From positions 1 through 18,293 of the forward strand of contig DWUQ01000018.1 in the NCBI GenBank assembly GCA_019120675.1: a stretch of 18,293 nt of DNA, read 5' to 3'. This document shows positions 7,446 through 14,777 of this stretch, in pieces. The stretch is from Candidatus Paenalcaligenes intestinipullorum. GTDB taxonomy: Bacteria; Pseudomonadota; Gammaproteobacteria; Burkholderiales; Burkholderiaceae_B. How positions within the stretch are numbered: the first letter of the stretch is position 1; the number at the start of each line of letters is the position of its first letter. The position numbers were made by a program, and so were the translations under genes. A model generated the notes under the pieces. It did no database searches. It was not told where the DNA came from and worked only from the letters and a program-made list of their open reading frames with translations.

Positions 7446-9854
7446 TTAATCGCGTAAACGTGCACCATGCTGCTGAACCAAAATTGCGAGCAATTGTTGC
7501 ATCGTGGCGTCGACACGGCTGTCATCAAGCGTATTGTGCGCGTCTTGTAGCCACACCCGCAACGCTAAGCTTTGCTCATGGGGAGCTTTCGGGTCGCGCC
7601 ACACATCAAAAAGCTGAATATCTTGCACAATTGCCAACGCTGCATCCGCTTGAATACCACTGCGCAGACTATCCACGAGCGCTTGATACGGTATCTGAGT
7701 AGCCACCCACACTGCCAAATCGCGCTGCACTACCGGCTGACGCGATAAGTGCGCGACCTGAGGGAAAGCCGCTTGCTCAAGTATTTCGGCTTGCAATTCA
7801 AATACAACTGGTGCCGTAGCGAGATCAAAATCACGTGCCACCTGGGGGTGTAGTTCACCTAATAAACCAATTCTTTGATCATTAAAATAGATCGCTGCAC
7901 TGCGCCCAGGATGTAAGGCAGGATGGGTTACAGGCTCAAAACGTAAGTCTGCTGCACGTTGACCAAAGAGATTTTCCACATCGTTTTTCACGTCGTAAAA
8001 ATCCACCGTGCGACGCGTCACCCCCCACTGCTCAGGTACCACTGGCCCCCATGCTGCGCCCGCAATATAGGTAGGCTGGCTCACACCGGCAACCGTTTGA
8101 TCGCCGTCTTTGACTTGGGTATCTCGGCAGAACACTCGTCCCAACTCGAACACACGCACTCGTGATTGACGGTGCTTGGCATTGTGCTCAATATTCGCCA
8201 ACAACCCAGCAATTAACGAGGAGCGCATGACGGCCAATTGACTCGCAATCGGGTTTAATAAGCGGATCGGATCTGAATTGCCGTGATAGGTCTTTTCCCA
8301 GTTTTCCTCTACGAAAGCAAAATTAATGACCTCTTGGTAATCCAAGGCCGCTAAGGCCTCTCGCAGAGCATGAGGACTGCGCTGATGCTCAGAAAGCACG
8401 TTTACGTACGCACGTGCTTTAGGCGGCACATCAGGAATGCGTTCAAAGCCATAAATGCGAGCGACCTCTTCGATGAGATCTTCTTCGATGCGTAAATCAA
8501 AGCGATAGCTGGGAGGCGTCACATAAAAGACATCGCCACCTTGGCGGAACGCAAACCCCAAAGCGGTAAAGATCTGAGTCACTTCCTCAGCGCTGACCTG
8601 CACTCCTAAGACCCGGTGGCAACGTTGCAAACGCATAGCGACGGGATCGCGGCTGGGTAATTGCAGAGTTTGCTCATCAATCGGCCCGGCTTGCCCTCCA
8701 CAAATTTCCAAAATCAGCTGGCTGATGCGTTCGAGGTGCTGGCTTAGGTGTTCAAAATCCACGCCACGCTCATAGCGGTAACTGGCATCGGAGCTAAACT
8801 TGAACTGACGAGCACGACCCATAATCGCCTCAGGCCACCAAAACGCCGACTCGACATAGATATCGGTGGTATCGAGCGTAACAGCAGTGCGCTCGCCCCC
8901 CATAATGCCTGCCAAGCTTTCGACGTGGCCGTTCGCAGCAATAACCCCTACTTGGGGGTTGAGAGTGAGCGCTTTGCCACTGAGCAGTTCGACCTGCTCG
9001 CCATCGCGTGCCCAACGCACTTCCAAGCCCTGAGCATCAAGCTTGTTTAAATCAAAAATATGCGACGGCCGCCCGAGCTCCAACATGACATAATTGGAGA
9101 TATCCACCAAGGCTGATAGGGAGCGTTGACCTGCGCGCTCTAAGCGCTGCACCATCCATTCAGGAGTAGCGGCTTTGGCGTTGACACCGGTAATCACACG
9201 TCCTGCAAAGCGGCCGCACAAGTCAGGCGCTTGGATGTGTACAGGGAGCTGGCGAGCGCTGCGCACTTCTACAGGCGCGTAACTAGGCTGTTGTAAAGGC
9301 AGACCCGTTAGCGCGGCCACCTCGCGTGCCACCCCAAGCATCGATAAACAATCGGCGCGGTTCGGCGTCATTTTAATTTCAAAAATGGCCTCGTCCAAAT
9401 CCAAAGCCTGACGCAAACACTGCCCCACAACTAAATTTGCTGGTAATTCGAGCAAACCAGCGCTTTCCTCAGATATGCCCAGCTCTTTGGCAGAACACAG
9501 CATACCAGCCGAATCCACACCACGCATTTTGACAGGGCTGATCGTGAAGTCGCCAGGCAGTTGAGCACCAATCTTGGCAAGCGGCACCTTCAGACCCACT
9601 GCAGCATTAGGCGCACCGCAAACAATTTGCAAAGTGCTATCGGTGCCATCGCTAACGGTGCACACACGCAAACGATCGGCATCTGGGTGCGGCACTACGT
9701 TGAGTATTTCCCCTACGACCACACCCGTAAACTCGGGCGCAGCACGATGAACGTCTTCAACTTCTAGACCAGCCATGGTCAATTGATGCGCCAGCGTTTC
9801 GGGGTCGAGTGCAACATCGACAAAGGAGCGCAACCAAGATACAGGAACGAGCAT
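7446..9854 (-). CDS. pheT: Phenylalanyl-tRNA synthetase beta subunit
   Basis: PheT pairs with PheS in an alpha2-beta2 enzyme that charges tRNA-Phe; the beta subunit provides tRNA binding and editing. From the ATG at 9854 (MLVPVSWLRSFVDVALDPE) the protein has 802 residues, normal for the family. A longer frame to a TTG at 9887 adds an unconserved stretch and is rejected. The EMAP-like tRNA-binding domain lies at about 42-155 (VVGEILNVVPHPDADRLRVC). B3/B4 editing and B5 domains follow (around NRADCLSMLGVAREVAALTG). The C-terminal FDX-ACB anticodon domain spans about the last 95 residues. The start has pyrimidine-rich TTTCCTC rather than a Shine-Dalgarno sequence. The 77-base T-rich gap after pheS is longer than is common for this pair. 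Confidence 0.97.
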   Translation of the reverse strand: MLVPVSWLRSFVDVALDPETLAHQLTMAGLEVEDVHRAAPEFTGVVVGEILNVVPHPDADRLRVCTVSDGTDSTLQIVCGAPNAAVGLKVPLAKIGAQLPGDFTISPVKMRGVDSAGMLCSAKELGISEESAGLLELPANLVVGQCLRQALDLDEAIFEIKMTPNRADCLSMLGVAREVAALTGLPLQQPSYAPVEVRSARQLPVHIQAPDLCGRFAGRVITGVNAKAATPEWMVQRLERAGQRSLSALVDISNYVMLELGRPSHIFDLNKLDAQGLEVRWARDGEQVELLSGKALTLNPQVGVIAANGHVESLAGIMGGERTAVTLDTTDIYVESAFWWPEAIMGRARQFKFSSDASYRYERGVDFEHLSQHLERISQLILEICGGQAGPIDEQTLQLPSRDPVAMRLQRCHRVLGVQVSAEEVTQIFTALGFAFRQGGDVFYVTPPSYRFDLRIEEDLIEEVARIYGFERIPDVPPKARAYVNVLSEHQRSPHALREALAALDYQEVINFAFVEENWEKTYHGNSDPIRLLNPIASQLAVMRSSLIAGLLANIEHNAKHRQSRVRVFELGRVFCRDTQVKDGDQTVAGVSQPTYIAGAAWGPVVPEQWGVTRRTVDFYDVKNDVENLFGQRAADLRFEPVTHPALHPGRSAAIYFNDQRIGLLGELHPQVARDFDLATAPVVFELQAEILEQAAFPQVAHLSRQPVVQRDLAVWVATQIPYQALVDSLRSGIQADAALAIVQDIQLFDVWRDPKAPHEQSLALRVWLQDAHNTLDDSRVDATMQQLLAILVQQHGARLRD

Positions 9855-9931
9855 GAGGAAACCGTCGTAAAAATAGTAAAAAACCAAAGAGTAAAGCTGT
9901 GAGCTCAGCGACTCAGGATAGGAGCTGTAGT

Positions 9932-10951
9932 TTAGTTAGCGAATTGACGCAAGAATCGTAAGTCGCCTTCAAAAAACTGGCGCAGATCGTTCACACCATA
10001 GCGTAGCATTGCTAAACGTTCGAGCCCGGAACCAAACGCAAAACCAATGTATTTTTCTGGATCAAGACCAAAATTGCGCACCACATCGGGATGCACTTGC
10101 CCGGAGCCTGATATTTCCAGCCATTTGCCCTGGTTAGGACCGCTGGTGAACATCATGTCAATTTCAGCCGATGGCTCGGTAAAGGGGAAAAACGACGGAC
10201 GAAAACGCACCACCAGATCATCGCTTTCAAAGAAAGCCCGCAAGAAATCCGTGTAGACACCTTTTAGGTCGGCAAAACTGATGTCCTCGGCGATCCATAG
10301 CCCTTCTACTTGGTGAAACATCGGGGAATGGGTGGCGTCGCTGTCTACTCGATAGGTTTTACCTGGAGCAATAACCTTGATTGGCGGCTGATGACTGCGC
10401 GCATAGCGCACCTGCATGGGGCTGGTATGCGTGCGCAGCAATAATGGGCGCCCCTGCTCATCTTGCATATCAATGTAAAACGTATCCTGCATCGAGCGCG
10501 CAGGATGGTTTTCTGGATTGTTGAGGGCTGTAAAGTTGGTCCAATCGTTTTCAATTTCTGGACCATCTGCCACATCAAAGCCAATAGAGCGAAAGATGGC
10601 TTCCACTCGTTGCCATGTTTTAATGACGGGATGGATGCCTCCAATGCCACGCCCTCGGCTGGGCAAGCTGACATCAATGGCTTCGGCTGCAAGCTTGCGG
10701 TCTAGCTCTGCTTGCACCAACGCATCAAGACGTTGATTCAAACGCTCTTCAATTTCGCGTTTAAGCTGATTAATTTTTGCCCCGGCTGTTTTTTTCTCTT
10801 CGCCCGACAGCGCGCTTAAACCACGCAACATCGTGGTAATTTCGCCTTGTTTGCCTAAAAACTTAGCTTTGGCGTTTTCTAGGCTTGCCGCATCTTGGGC
10901 CTGCTCAAACGCGATTTGAGCGCGAGCCAATAAATCGTCTGATACCGTCAT
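9932..10951 (-). CDS. pheS: Phenylalanyl-tRNA synthetase alpha subunit
   Basis: PheS carries the catalytic class II synthetase core that activates phenylalanine. From the ATG at 10951 the protein has 339 residues. Residues 1-90 are the N-terminal helical hairpin, and the catalytic domain starts near GRGIGGIHPV (100-109). Motif 2 lies around residues 199-218 (TYRVDSDATHSPMFHQVEGL), the substrate loop around FPFTEPSAE (255-263), and motif 3 at FAFGSGLERLAMLRYG (304-319). An upstream TTG at 10987 would add twelve residues encoded by a terminator hairpin and is rejected. GGAA stands about 13 bases upstream of the ATG, too far for a good Shine-Dalgarno sequence. A short ORF ends four bases before this ATG, so translation may be coupled to it. 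Confidence 0.97.
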   Translation of the reverse strand: MTVSDDLLARAQIAFEQAQDAASLENAKAKFLGKQGEITTMLRGLSALSGEEKKTAGAKINQLKREIEERLNQRLDALVQAELDRKLAAEAIDVSLPSRGRGIGGIHPVIKTWQRVEAIFRSIGFDVADGPEIENDWTNFTALNNPENHPARSMQDTFYIDMQDEQGRPLLLRTHTSPMQVRYARSHQPPIKVIAPGKTYRVDSDATHSPMFHQVEGLWIAEDISFADLKGVYTDFLRAFFESDDLVVRFRPSFFPFTEPSAEIDMMFTSGPNQGKWLEISGSGQVHPDVVRNFGLDPEKYIGFAFGSGLERLAMLRYGVNDLRQFFEGDLRFLRQFAN

Positions 10952-10955
10952 AGCG

Positions 10956-11009
10956 TTACTGGATTCCAAAAAACAAACGGAGCCCAAAAAGAGCCCCGTT
11001 TGTATACAT
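10956..11009 (-). CDS. Possible 17-codon leader peptide of pheST
   Basis: Between rplT and pheS the minus strand reads ATG at 11009 to TAA at 10958-10956, encoding MYTNGALFGLRLFFGIQ. It contains three Phe codons (F8, F13, F14) and ends four bases before the pheS ATG. The ORF runs straight through the terminator-like hairpin at 10968-11003. F8 is read mostly from the hairpin loop, and the FF pair from the U-tract. E. coli pheST is controlled by a Phe-rich leader peptide (PheM) through attenuation, so the position and composition are suggestive. Against it, no Shine-Dalgarno sequence is visible, and a U-tract encodes Phe by chance. Treat as a candidate only. Confidence 0.3.
   Translation of the reverse strand: MYTNGALFGLRLFFGIQ
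10968..11003 (-). terminator. Intrinsic terminator or attenuator between rplT and pheS
   Basis: On the minus strand a 13-pair stem (ACAAACGGGGCTC with GGGCTCCGTTTGT, including two G-U pairs) closes a TTTTT loop and is followed by a run of T residues (10972-10968). It lies 28 bases after the rplT stop and 17 bases before the pheS ATG. There is no room for a normal promoter between it and pheS, so transcription of pheST must pass through it. This makes regulated read-through (attenuation) more likely than simple termination. Confidence 0.8.
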
Positions 11010-11030
11010 CGACTGTCGATATGTGCTGAA

Positions 11031-11390
11031 TTAAGCAGCTAGGGCAGATTTAGCCTGTGCCACTACGGCTGCAAAGCCGGCTTTATCATTAACGGCCAAA
11101 TCGGCTAGAACTTTGCGATCCAGTTCAATATTGGCTTTGTTGAGACCAGCGATGAACTGGCTGTAAGTAAGATCAAGCTCACGGCACGCCGCATTGATAC
11201 GTGTAATCCACAACGCGCGGAAAACACGTTTGCGATTACGACGGTCACGATAGGCATATTGCCCAGCTTTCATAACCGCTTGTTTGGCTACACGGTACGT
11301 TGTACCGCGACGACCGCGGAAGCCTTTGGCTTCGGTTAAAACTTTTTTATGACGGGCGCGGGCATTCACCCCACGTTTTACGCGTGACAT
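11031..11390 (-). CDS. rplT: Ribosomal protein L20
   Basis: L20 binds 23S rRNA early in 50S assembly. The 119-residue protein is full length (E. coli 118), with the basic N-terminal region (MSRVKRGVNARARHKKVL) and the conserved globular end (LWITRINAACRELDLTYSQF). The ATG at 11390 has GGAG seven bases upstream. It follows rpmI by 16 bases. L20 commonly represses its own operon translationally in enterobacteria; I did not identify such a site here. Confidence 0.98.
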   Translation of the reverse strand: MSRVKRGVNARARHKKVLTEAKGFRGRRGTTYRVAKQAVMKAGQYAYRDRRNRKRVFRALWITRINAACRELDLTYSQFIAGLNKANIELDRKVLADLAVNDKAGFAAVVAQAKSALAA

Positions 11391-11406
11391 AGTAGGACTC
11401 CGTTAA

Positions 11407-11604
11407 TCAAGCAAAAGGAAGCATCGCTTTTACAGCGGCTACGTCTGCTTTGTGCACTTCTACTGTGCCGCGCAACTGACGTTTGTTTTTAGTTGTTTTC
11501 TTGGTAAGAATGTGACGCTTAAACGCTTGACCGCGTTTGATCGAGCCACTACCACGAACCTTAAAGCGCTTAGAAGCGCTTTTTTTGGTCTTCATTTTAG
11601 GCAT
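11407..11604 (-). CDS. rpmI: Ribosomal protein L35
   Basis: L35 is a small, very basic 50S subunit protein. The start at the ATG at 11604 (MPKMKTKKSASKRFKVRGSG) gives 65 residues, the normal length. The longer frame adds ten unrelated residues. The motif KRHILTKKTTKNKRQLRGT is intact. It is the first gene of the rpmI-rplT-pheST-ihfA group here: infC, which usually precedes it, is absent, and comM lies upstream instead. Confidence 0.97.
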   Translation of the reverse strand: MPKMKTKKSASKRFKVRGSGSIKRGQAFKRHILTKKTTKNKRQLRGTVEVHKADVAAVKAMLPFA

Positions 11605-11733
11605 AATGACACTCAAAATTAAGTTATATCGCACGGTGATGCCCTCTACAGCGCATGCTTTACTAACCGTTGAGATACTTATTGGCTCACGACCGTACCC
11701 TAAACTAAATTAGAGCACGCCATGAAGTCGATA

Positions 11734-11762
11734 ATTATAACGAGTGTAGAAAACTGTGTCTA
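11734..11762 (-). promoter_or_regulatory. Sigma-70-type promoter for rpmI operon
   Basis: On the minus strand -35 TAGACA (11762-11757) and a consensus -10 TATAAT (11739-11734) are separated by exactly 17 bases. Transcription would begin near 11727 and leave a leader of about 120 bases before rpmI. This is the best promoter in the window and fits rpmI being the first gene of its operon. The leader could hold ribosomal-protein control elements, but I could not identify one by eye. Confidence 0.75.
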
Positions 11763-11835
11763 GTAAAGATCGCATACAAGCCGTTGAACCGCCCTACTTC
11801 TTTCGTTTAAGGAACATGGATGACGCCAATTGAGC

Positions 11836-13413
11836 TTATAAACGATAGCTTATAGCCTGCATAAGATGCTCGGTCTGAATGACAGGGGCTTCTGCTAAGT
11901 CTGCAAGGGTTCGCGCCACACGCTGAATGCGATGCACAGTACGTCGAGACCACGACCATTTATTGGCCGCCTGCTCCAAACGTGCTTGTGCGACGGTGCT
12001 GAGGTGCAAATGCTCAGCAAACTGAGCAGGTGCTAAAACTGCATTTAAACACCCTTGCCGTCGCAATTGATGCGCCTGTGCGCACGCCACCCGCTCTTTT
12101 AACGAAAACGAATGCCATTCCAAAGATCCAGGTGGATTGATAGTATGTTTGCTGGTGCTCGGCTGATCCGAACCAGCACTAAAACTTAACGCTTCCGTTG
12201 ATAAGAGGATATGCATATCGAGACGATCCAAAAAAGGACCTGATAGCTTATGTGCATAGCGCCGTATTTGTTCGGGTCGGCACACGCAAGCTTGTGTGGC
12301 GTGACCATACCAACCACACGGACAAGGATTCATCGCGGCCAAAAGCTGAAACTTGGCTGGATACTGAACACGATGATAAGCACGTGCAATATTCACACAA
12401 TGGCTTTCGAGAGGCTCTCTGAGGGATTCCAGCACTTCACGCTTGAACTCCGCCACCTCATCTAAAAAAAGCACCCCATGGTGGGCCAAACTAATTTCAC
12501 CAGGACGCGGCTTAACGCCGCCCCCAATGAGTGCCGCCATCGAACTCGTATGATGAGGGGCCCTAAAGGGTGGCGTAAGACTGTACCCCGTATGGGCAAC
12601 CCCAGCTATCCCCCAAATTGCAGCCACTTCGAGCATAGCCTCGCGAGACAAAGGCGGCAACAGCCCTATAAAACGCTGTGCCAACATACTTTTGCCCACG
12701 CCAGGGGGGCCCTTCATGAGCACATTGTGGCCACCCGCTGCGGCCACGAACAAACCATATTTGGCTTGTTGCTGCCCCTGCACGTCAGAAAAGCACAGCT
12801 CAGACGACTTGGCTGGGTTGATTTCAAGCGGTAAGGCTGAAGTAGGCTCGAGATCAGCAGTTAATAGGTCCTGCACCAACGCCTGCAAGCTACTCGCACC
12901 GTACACACAAAGAGCCGACACCAAAGCCATCTCTTTGGCATTGCTTTGTGGAACGATTAAATGTGGAATTTGAGCTTGACTTAAGCCTACCGCAACCGCC
13001 AAAGGGGCCGCCAGCGGCATAATAACTCCCGTTAGCGACAGCTCGCCCAAAAAAACAGCGGTCTGCAAAAGTCGCGTAAGGGTAGTAGAGGAAGAAGATG
13101 TTGATGGCGGGAAAACGTTGGTTTCGAGCTGACCCGAGGCCAACAGTACCCCTAAAGCAATCGGCAAGTCGAAATGGCTGGCCTCCTTGGGGAGCTCGGC
13201 GGGGGCTAAATTTACAGTAATACGAGCCGAAGGGAAGTTGTACCCACTGCTGAGCAACGCAGCCCGTACACGCTCACGACTTTCTCGAACCGACGTATCC
13301 GGCAGCCCTACAATCGTAAACGCTGGCAAGCCTGGGCTTACATGCACTTCAATCTGAATCCGATGGATAGTAAGACCCGCTAAAGCACAGCTTGGCACCA
13401 CAGCTAAAGACAT
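11836..13413 (-). CDS. comM: YifB/ComM-family AAA+ ATPase (Mg-chelatase-like)
   Basis: ComM proteins are hexameric helicases that promote branch migration of incoming DNA during natural transformation; many bacteria without known competence also carry them. The 525-residue protein has the N-terminal chelatase-associated domain (about 20-145, with GLPDTSVRESRERVRAAL), Walker A GPPGVGKS (235-242), Walker B VLFLDE (314-319) and a likely arginine finger R397 (FLDRLDMHI). A four-cysteine motif C364, C366, C376, C378 (NPCPCGWYGH, then ACVC) probably binds zinc. A short Ser/Thr tract at 104-112 is a local low-complexity insertion. The ATG at 13413 has AGGAG close upstream. The gene sits between the ubiK terminator and rpmI and may have its own promoter, though none is obvious in the short gap. 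Confidence 0.95.
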   Translation of the reverse strand: MSLAVVPSCALAGLTIHRIQIEVHVSPGLPAFTIVGLPDTSVRESRERVRAALLSSGYNFPSARITVNLAPAELPKEASHFDLPIALGVLLASGQLETNVFPPSTSSSSTTLTRLLQTAVFLGELSLTGVIMPLAAPLAVAVGLSQAQIPHLIVPQSNAKEMALVSALCVYGASSLQALVQDLLTADLEPTSALPLEINPAKSSELCFSDVQGQQQAKYGLFVAAAGGHNVLMKGPPGVGKSMLAQRFIGLLPPLSREAMLEVAAIWGIAGVAHTGYSLTPPFRAPHHTSSMAALIGGGVKPRPGEISLAHHGVLFLDEVAEFKREVLESLREPLESHCVNIARAYHRVQYPAKFQLLAAMNPCPCGWYGHATQACVCRPEQIRRYAHKLSGPFLDRLDMHILLSTEALSFSAGSDQPSTSKHTINPPGSLEWHSFSLKERVACAQAHQLRRQGCLNAVLAPAQFAEHLHLSTVAQARLEQAANKWSWSRRTVHRIQRVARTLADLAEAPVIQTEHLMQAISYRL

Positions 13414-13458
13414 AGCCGCTCCTAAAGAAATAAAGCTTTAGTATGCGGAGCAACCCCT

Positions 13459-13492
13459 AAAAAAAACATGGCTAAACCTAAGCTTAGCCATG
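13459..13492 (-). terminator. Intrinsic terminator after ubiK
   Basis: On the minus strand CATGGCTAA (13492-13484) pairs perfectly with TTAGCCATG (13475-13467) across an eight-base loop, followed by eight T residues (13466-13459). It begins 12 bases after the ubiK stop and ends 45 bases before comM, so it should insulate comM from ubiK transcription. Confidence 0.88.
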
Positions 13493-13503
13493 GGTAGAAC
13501 TAC

Positions 13504-13779
13504 TTAAGGGCGATCATCTTCGATGTGCTGCGTCTCAGTATTCTGTAACCGCTGTTCTAATTGCTCGACTCGCTTTTCTAAAGCTGCCAAACGCAATAAT
13601 GCACGTTCCAATAGCGCAGACTGAGTATCGAACTCGTCACGCGTTAATAGATCTAAATTGCTGAACGCTTGCGTCATAAACGCACGAGCGTTTTTTTCCA
13701 GATCGGCGGCAGGTGTTTTAGCAATAAAGTCGGAAAAATTTTGCTGCATCTCGCTAAGCCATTCGGTACGTGACTTCAT
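13504..13779 (-). CDS. ubiK: UbiK (YqiC/BMFP family), ubiquinone biosynthesis accessory factor
   Basis: UbiK is a small coiled-coil protein that, in E. coli, works with UbiJ to support aerobic ubiquinone synthesis; the family was first described as membrane-fusogenic BMFP. The protein has 91 residues from the ATG at 13779 (MKSRTEWLSEMQQNFSDF), close to E. coli's 96. GAGG stands five bases before this ATG. A GTG two codons upstream lies too close to the GAGG. The C-terminal half (about 45-80) is a clear coiled coil (LLERALLRLAALEKRVEQLE), typical of the family, with an acidic tail. A terminator follows directly. The gene is often found next to comM/yifB in proteobacteria, as here. Confidence 0.93.
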   Translation of the reverse strand: MKSRTEWLSEMQQNFSDFIAKTPAADLEKNARAFMTQAFSNLDLLTRDEFDTQSALLERALLRLAALEKRVEQLEQRLQNTETQHIEDDRP

Positions 13780-13827
13780 ACTCACCTCATTTGATCAAAA
13801 TTATTGTCGGCGGTTTTAGTGTAAACG

Positions 13828-13855
13828 AAAATGGCCGCCCTAAGGCAGCCATTTT
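13828..13855. terminator. Hairpin terminator between the lipoprotein gene and ubiK
   Basis: AAAATGGCCGCC (13828-13839) and GGCAGCCATTTT (13844-13855) form a 12-pair stem with a four-base loop; on the minus strand the single mismatch becomes a G-U pair. U-rich ends are present on both sides. It lies 117 bases after the lipoprotein stop and 48 bases before ubiK, so it most likely ends the lipoprotein transcript. The 13856-13972 stretch holds no gene I can support. Confidence 0.7.
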
Positions 13856-13972
13856 GCTTGTTTGCCTGAAGACCCACTTAAATGTAAGCAGATTAGCAGG
13901 CTAAGCTACTCAAGACTAAAGCTATGGGTTTGCTAATAAGTAAACGCTAAACCCAATGCTCAGGCTTTGAAC

Positions 13973-14398
13973 TTATTCTTTGTGATCGCCAACTTTTTCT
14001 TGGATAGCACGATCCGCTTTGGCTGCATCATCTTTGATGTCTGCGACGGCATCGTGAGCGGCTTTGTCAACGGCATCTTTAAGCTCAGAAGCTTTTTCTT
14101 TGGCGTCATCGGCAGCTTTGTCGAGCTCGCGTACCGCTTTGTCTTTGGCTTCGATGGTATCTTCTTTAGCTGCGTGCGCAGCGTCTTCGGCTTTGTCAGC
14201 TGCTTTATCGGCTTCCTCTTTGAGCTCATCGGCCTTGTCTTTGGCTACCTCAGAAGCGCTCGAGTCGTTAGTAGCAGGTGCTTCGGTTGCAGCAGGTGCA
14301 GGCGCAGAAGCTTTTTGGTCATCATCCGAGCATGCGGCCAAGAAGCTTAACGAAGCAATTGCGGCAAAAACGGCTAGGTGTGAACGAGTCTTTTTCAT
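13973..14398 (-). CDS. Small lipoprotein with amphipathic, LEA-like helical repeats
   Basis: The 141-residue protein starts with a lipoprotein signal peptide (MKKTRSHLAVFAAIASLSFL) ending in an AAC lipobox, so C23 would be lipidated after cleavage. A Pro/Ala/Thr-rich spacer follows (about 28-48). The rest (about 50-140) is one long charged helix of Ala/Lys/Asp/Glu with recurring patterns such as KDKADELKEEADKAADKAED, reminiscent of LEA or apolipoprotein 11-residue repeats. No catalytic motif is visible. Residue 24 is Ser, not Asp, which favours outer-membrane sorting by the +2 rule. AAGGA stands five bases before the ATG at 14398. The function is unknown; an envelope or desiccation/stress role is only a guess from composition. 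Confidence 0.88.
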   Translation of the reverse strand: MKKTRSHLAVFAAIASLSFLAACSDDDQKASAPAPAATEAPATNDSSASEVAKDKADELKEEADKAADKAEDAAHAAKEDTIEAKDKAVRELDKAADDAKEKASELKDAVDKAAHDAVADIKDDAAKADRAIQEKVGDHKE

Positions 14399-14440
14399 AA
14401 CTATCCTTACTAACTAAATCTAAGGTCGCAATATTGATGC

Positions 14441-14481
14441 CATTAACCCTCATGCGACGTGTGGGGTTAATGAAGATTAGA
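14441..14481 (-). promoter_or_regulatory. Candidate promoter and leader hairpin of the lipoprotein gene
   Basis: A perfect nine-base inverted repeat, CATTAACCC (14441-14449) and GGGTTAATG (14464-14472), lies 43-74 bases upstream of the lipoprotein ATG; weaker pairs could extend the stem inward. On the minus strand TCTAAT (14481-14476) is a possible -10, though its -35 is poor. The repeat would then overlap or directly follow the transcription start. It could be an operator or a 5' stabilising hairpin. No T-run follows, so it is not a terminator. Confidence 0.4.
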
Positions 14482-14612
14482 ATGTAACAAGCTAATGAGA
14501 GCCATTCTAGCCATGTGTGCTGAGATCCGACTAGCGCTAGTGTAAACCCTATTTTCAAACCCGCCTGCTTTCCTATACAGAACCACGCACCAAACCCTTT
14601 AAATTCAATAGT

Positions 14613-14708
14613 TTACCAACTAACGCACAAGCCTGCCATGTTACAAAGAGACACAAAAACAGCGAAAATTACGCAACAAATTACATCAGAAGCCACGTCA
14701 TTTCGCAT
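14613..14708 (-). CDS. Possible 31-residue hydrophobic peptide
   Basis: ATG at 14708 to TAA at 14615-14613 encodes 31 residues: MRNDVASD, then a hydrophobic run of about 20 residues (VICCVIFAVFVSLCNMAGLC), then VSW. This could form a single membrane helix and includes four cysteines. AAGGTG stands six bases before the ATG, a fair Shine-Dalgarno sequence. No homolog is recognised and no promoter is obvious. A frame this short can arise by chance. Confidence 0.22.
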   Translation of the reverse strand: MRNDVASDVICCVIFAVFVSLCNMAGLCVSW

Positions 14709-14777
14709 GGATGACACCTTAAGCAGCCCTTAAACGGATCCAATCAAACTCATTAAATGGAGTTTAAAACGACTCAA

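Larger units (their letters stand above)
14399..14777. other. Gene-poor intergenic stretch between ptsI and the lipoprotein gene
   Basis: This 379-base stretch lies between two minus-strand genes. It contains the leader hairpin and promoter candidate of the lipoprotein gene (14441-14481), a perfect 12-base palindrome ACTAGCGCTAGT (14530-14541), a possible 31-codon ORF (14613-14708), and a weak hairpin AAACTC/GAGTTT (14747-14766) just after ptsI that lacks a U-tract. I see no tRNA or known regulatory RNA and no convincing ptsI terminator. Confidence 0.7.

Noticed and set aside
9855..9887. N-terminal extension of PheT from TTG 9887
   Set aside because: The extra residues precede the conserved N-terminus and the codon has no ribosome binding site.
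13967..14350. Plus-strand ORF encoding a strongly hydrophobic 127-residue protein
   Set aside because: It is antisense to the lipoprotein's Lys/Glu/Asp/Ala-rich helix; the complement of those codons gives Phe/Leu/Ser/Val by composition, and there is no Shine-Dalgarno sequence.
14064..14417. Plus-strand Ser/Ala/Leu-repeat ORF of 117 residues
   Set aside because: It is also antisense to the lipoprotein gene; the repeats mirror those of the real helix.
14322..14558. Minus-strand 78-codon ORF with a signal-like N-terminus
   Set aside because: It starts at TTG without a Shine-Dalgarno sequence and overlaps the lipoprotein signal peptide in another frame; its C-terminal part is not protein-like.
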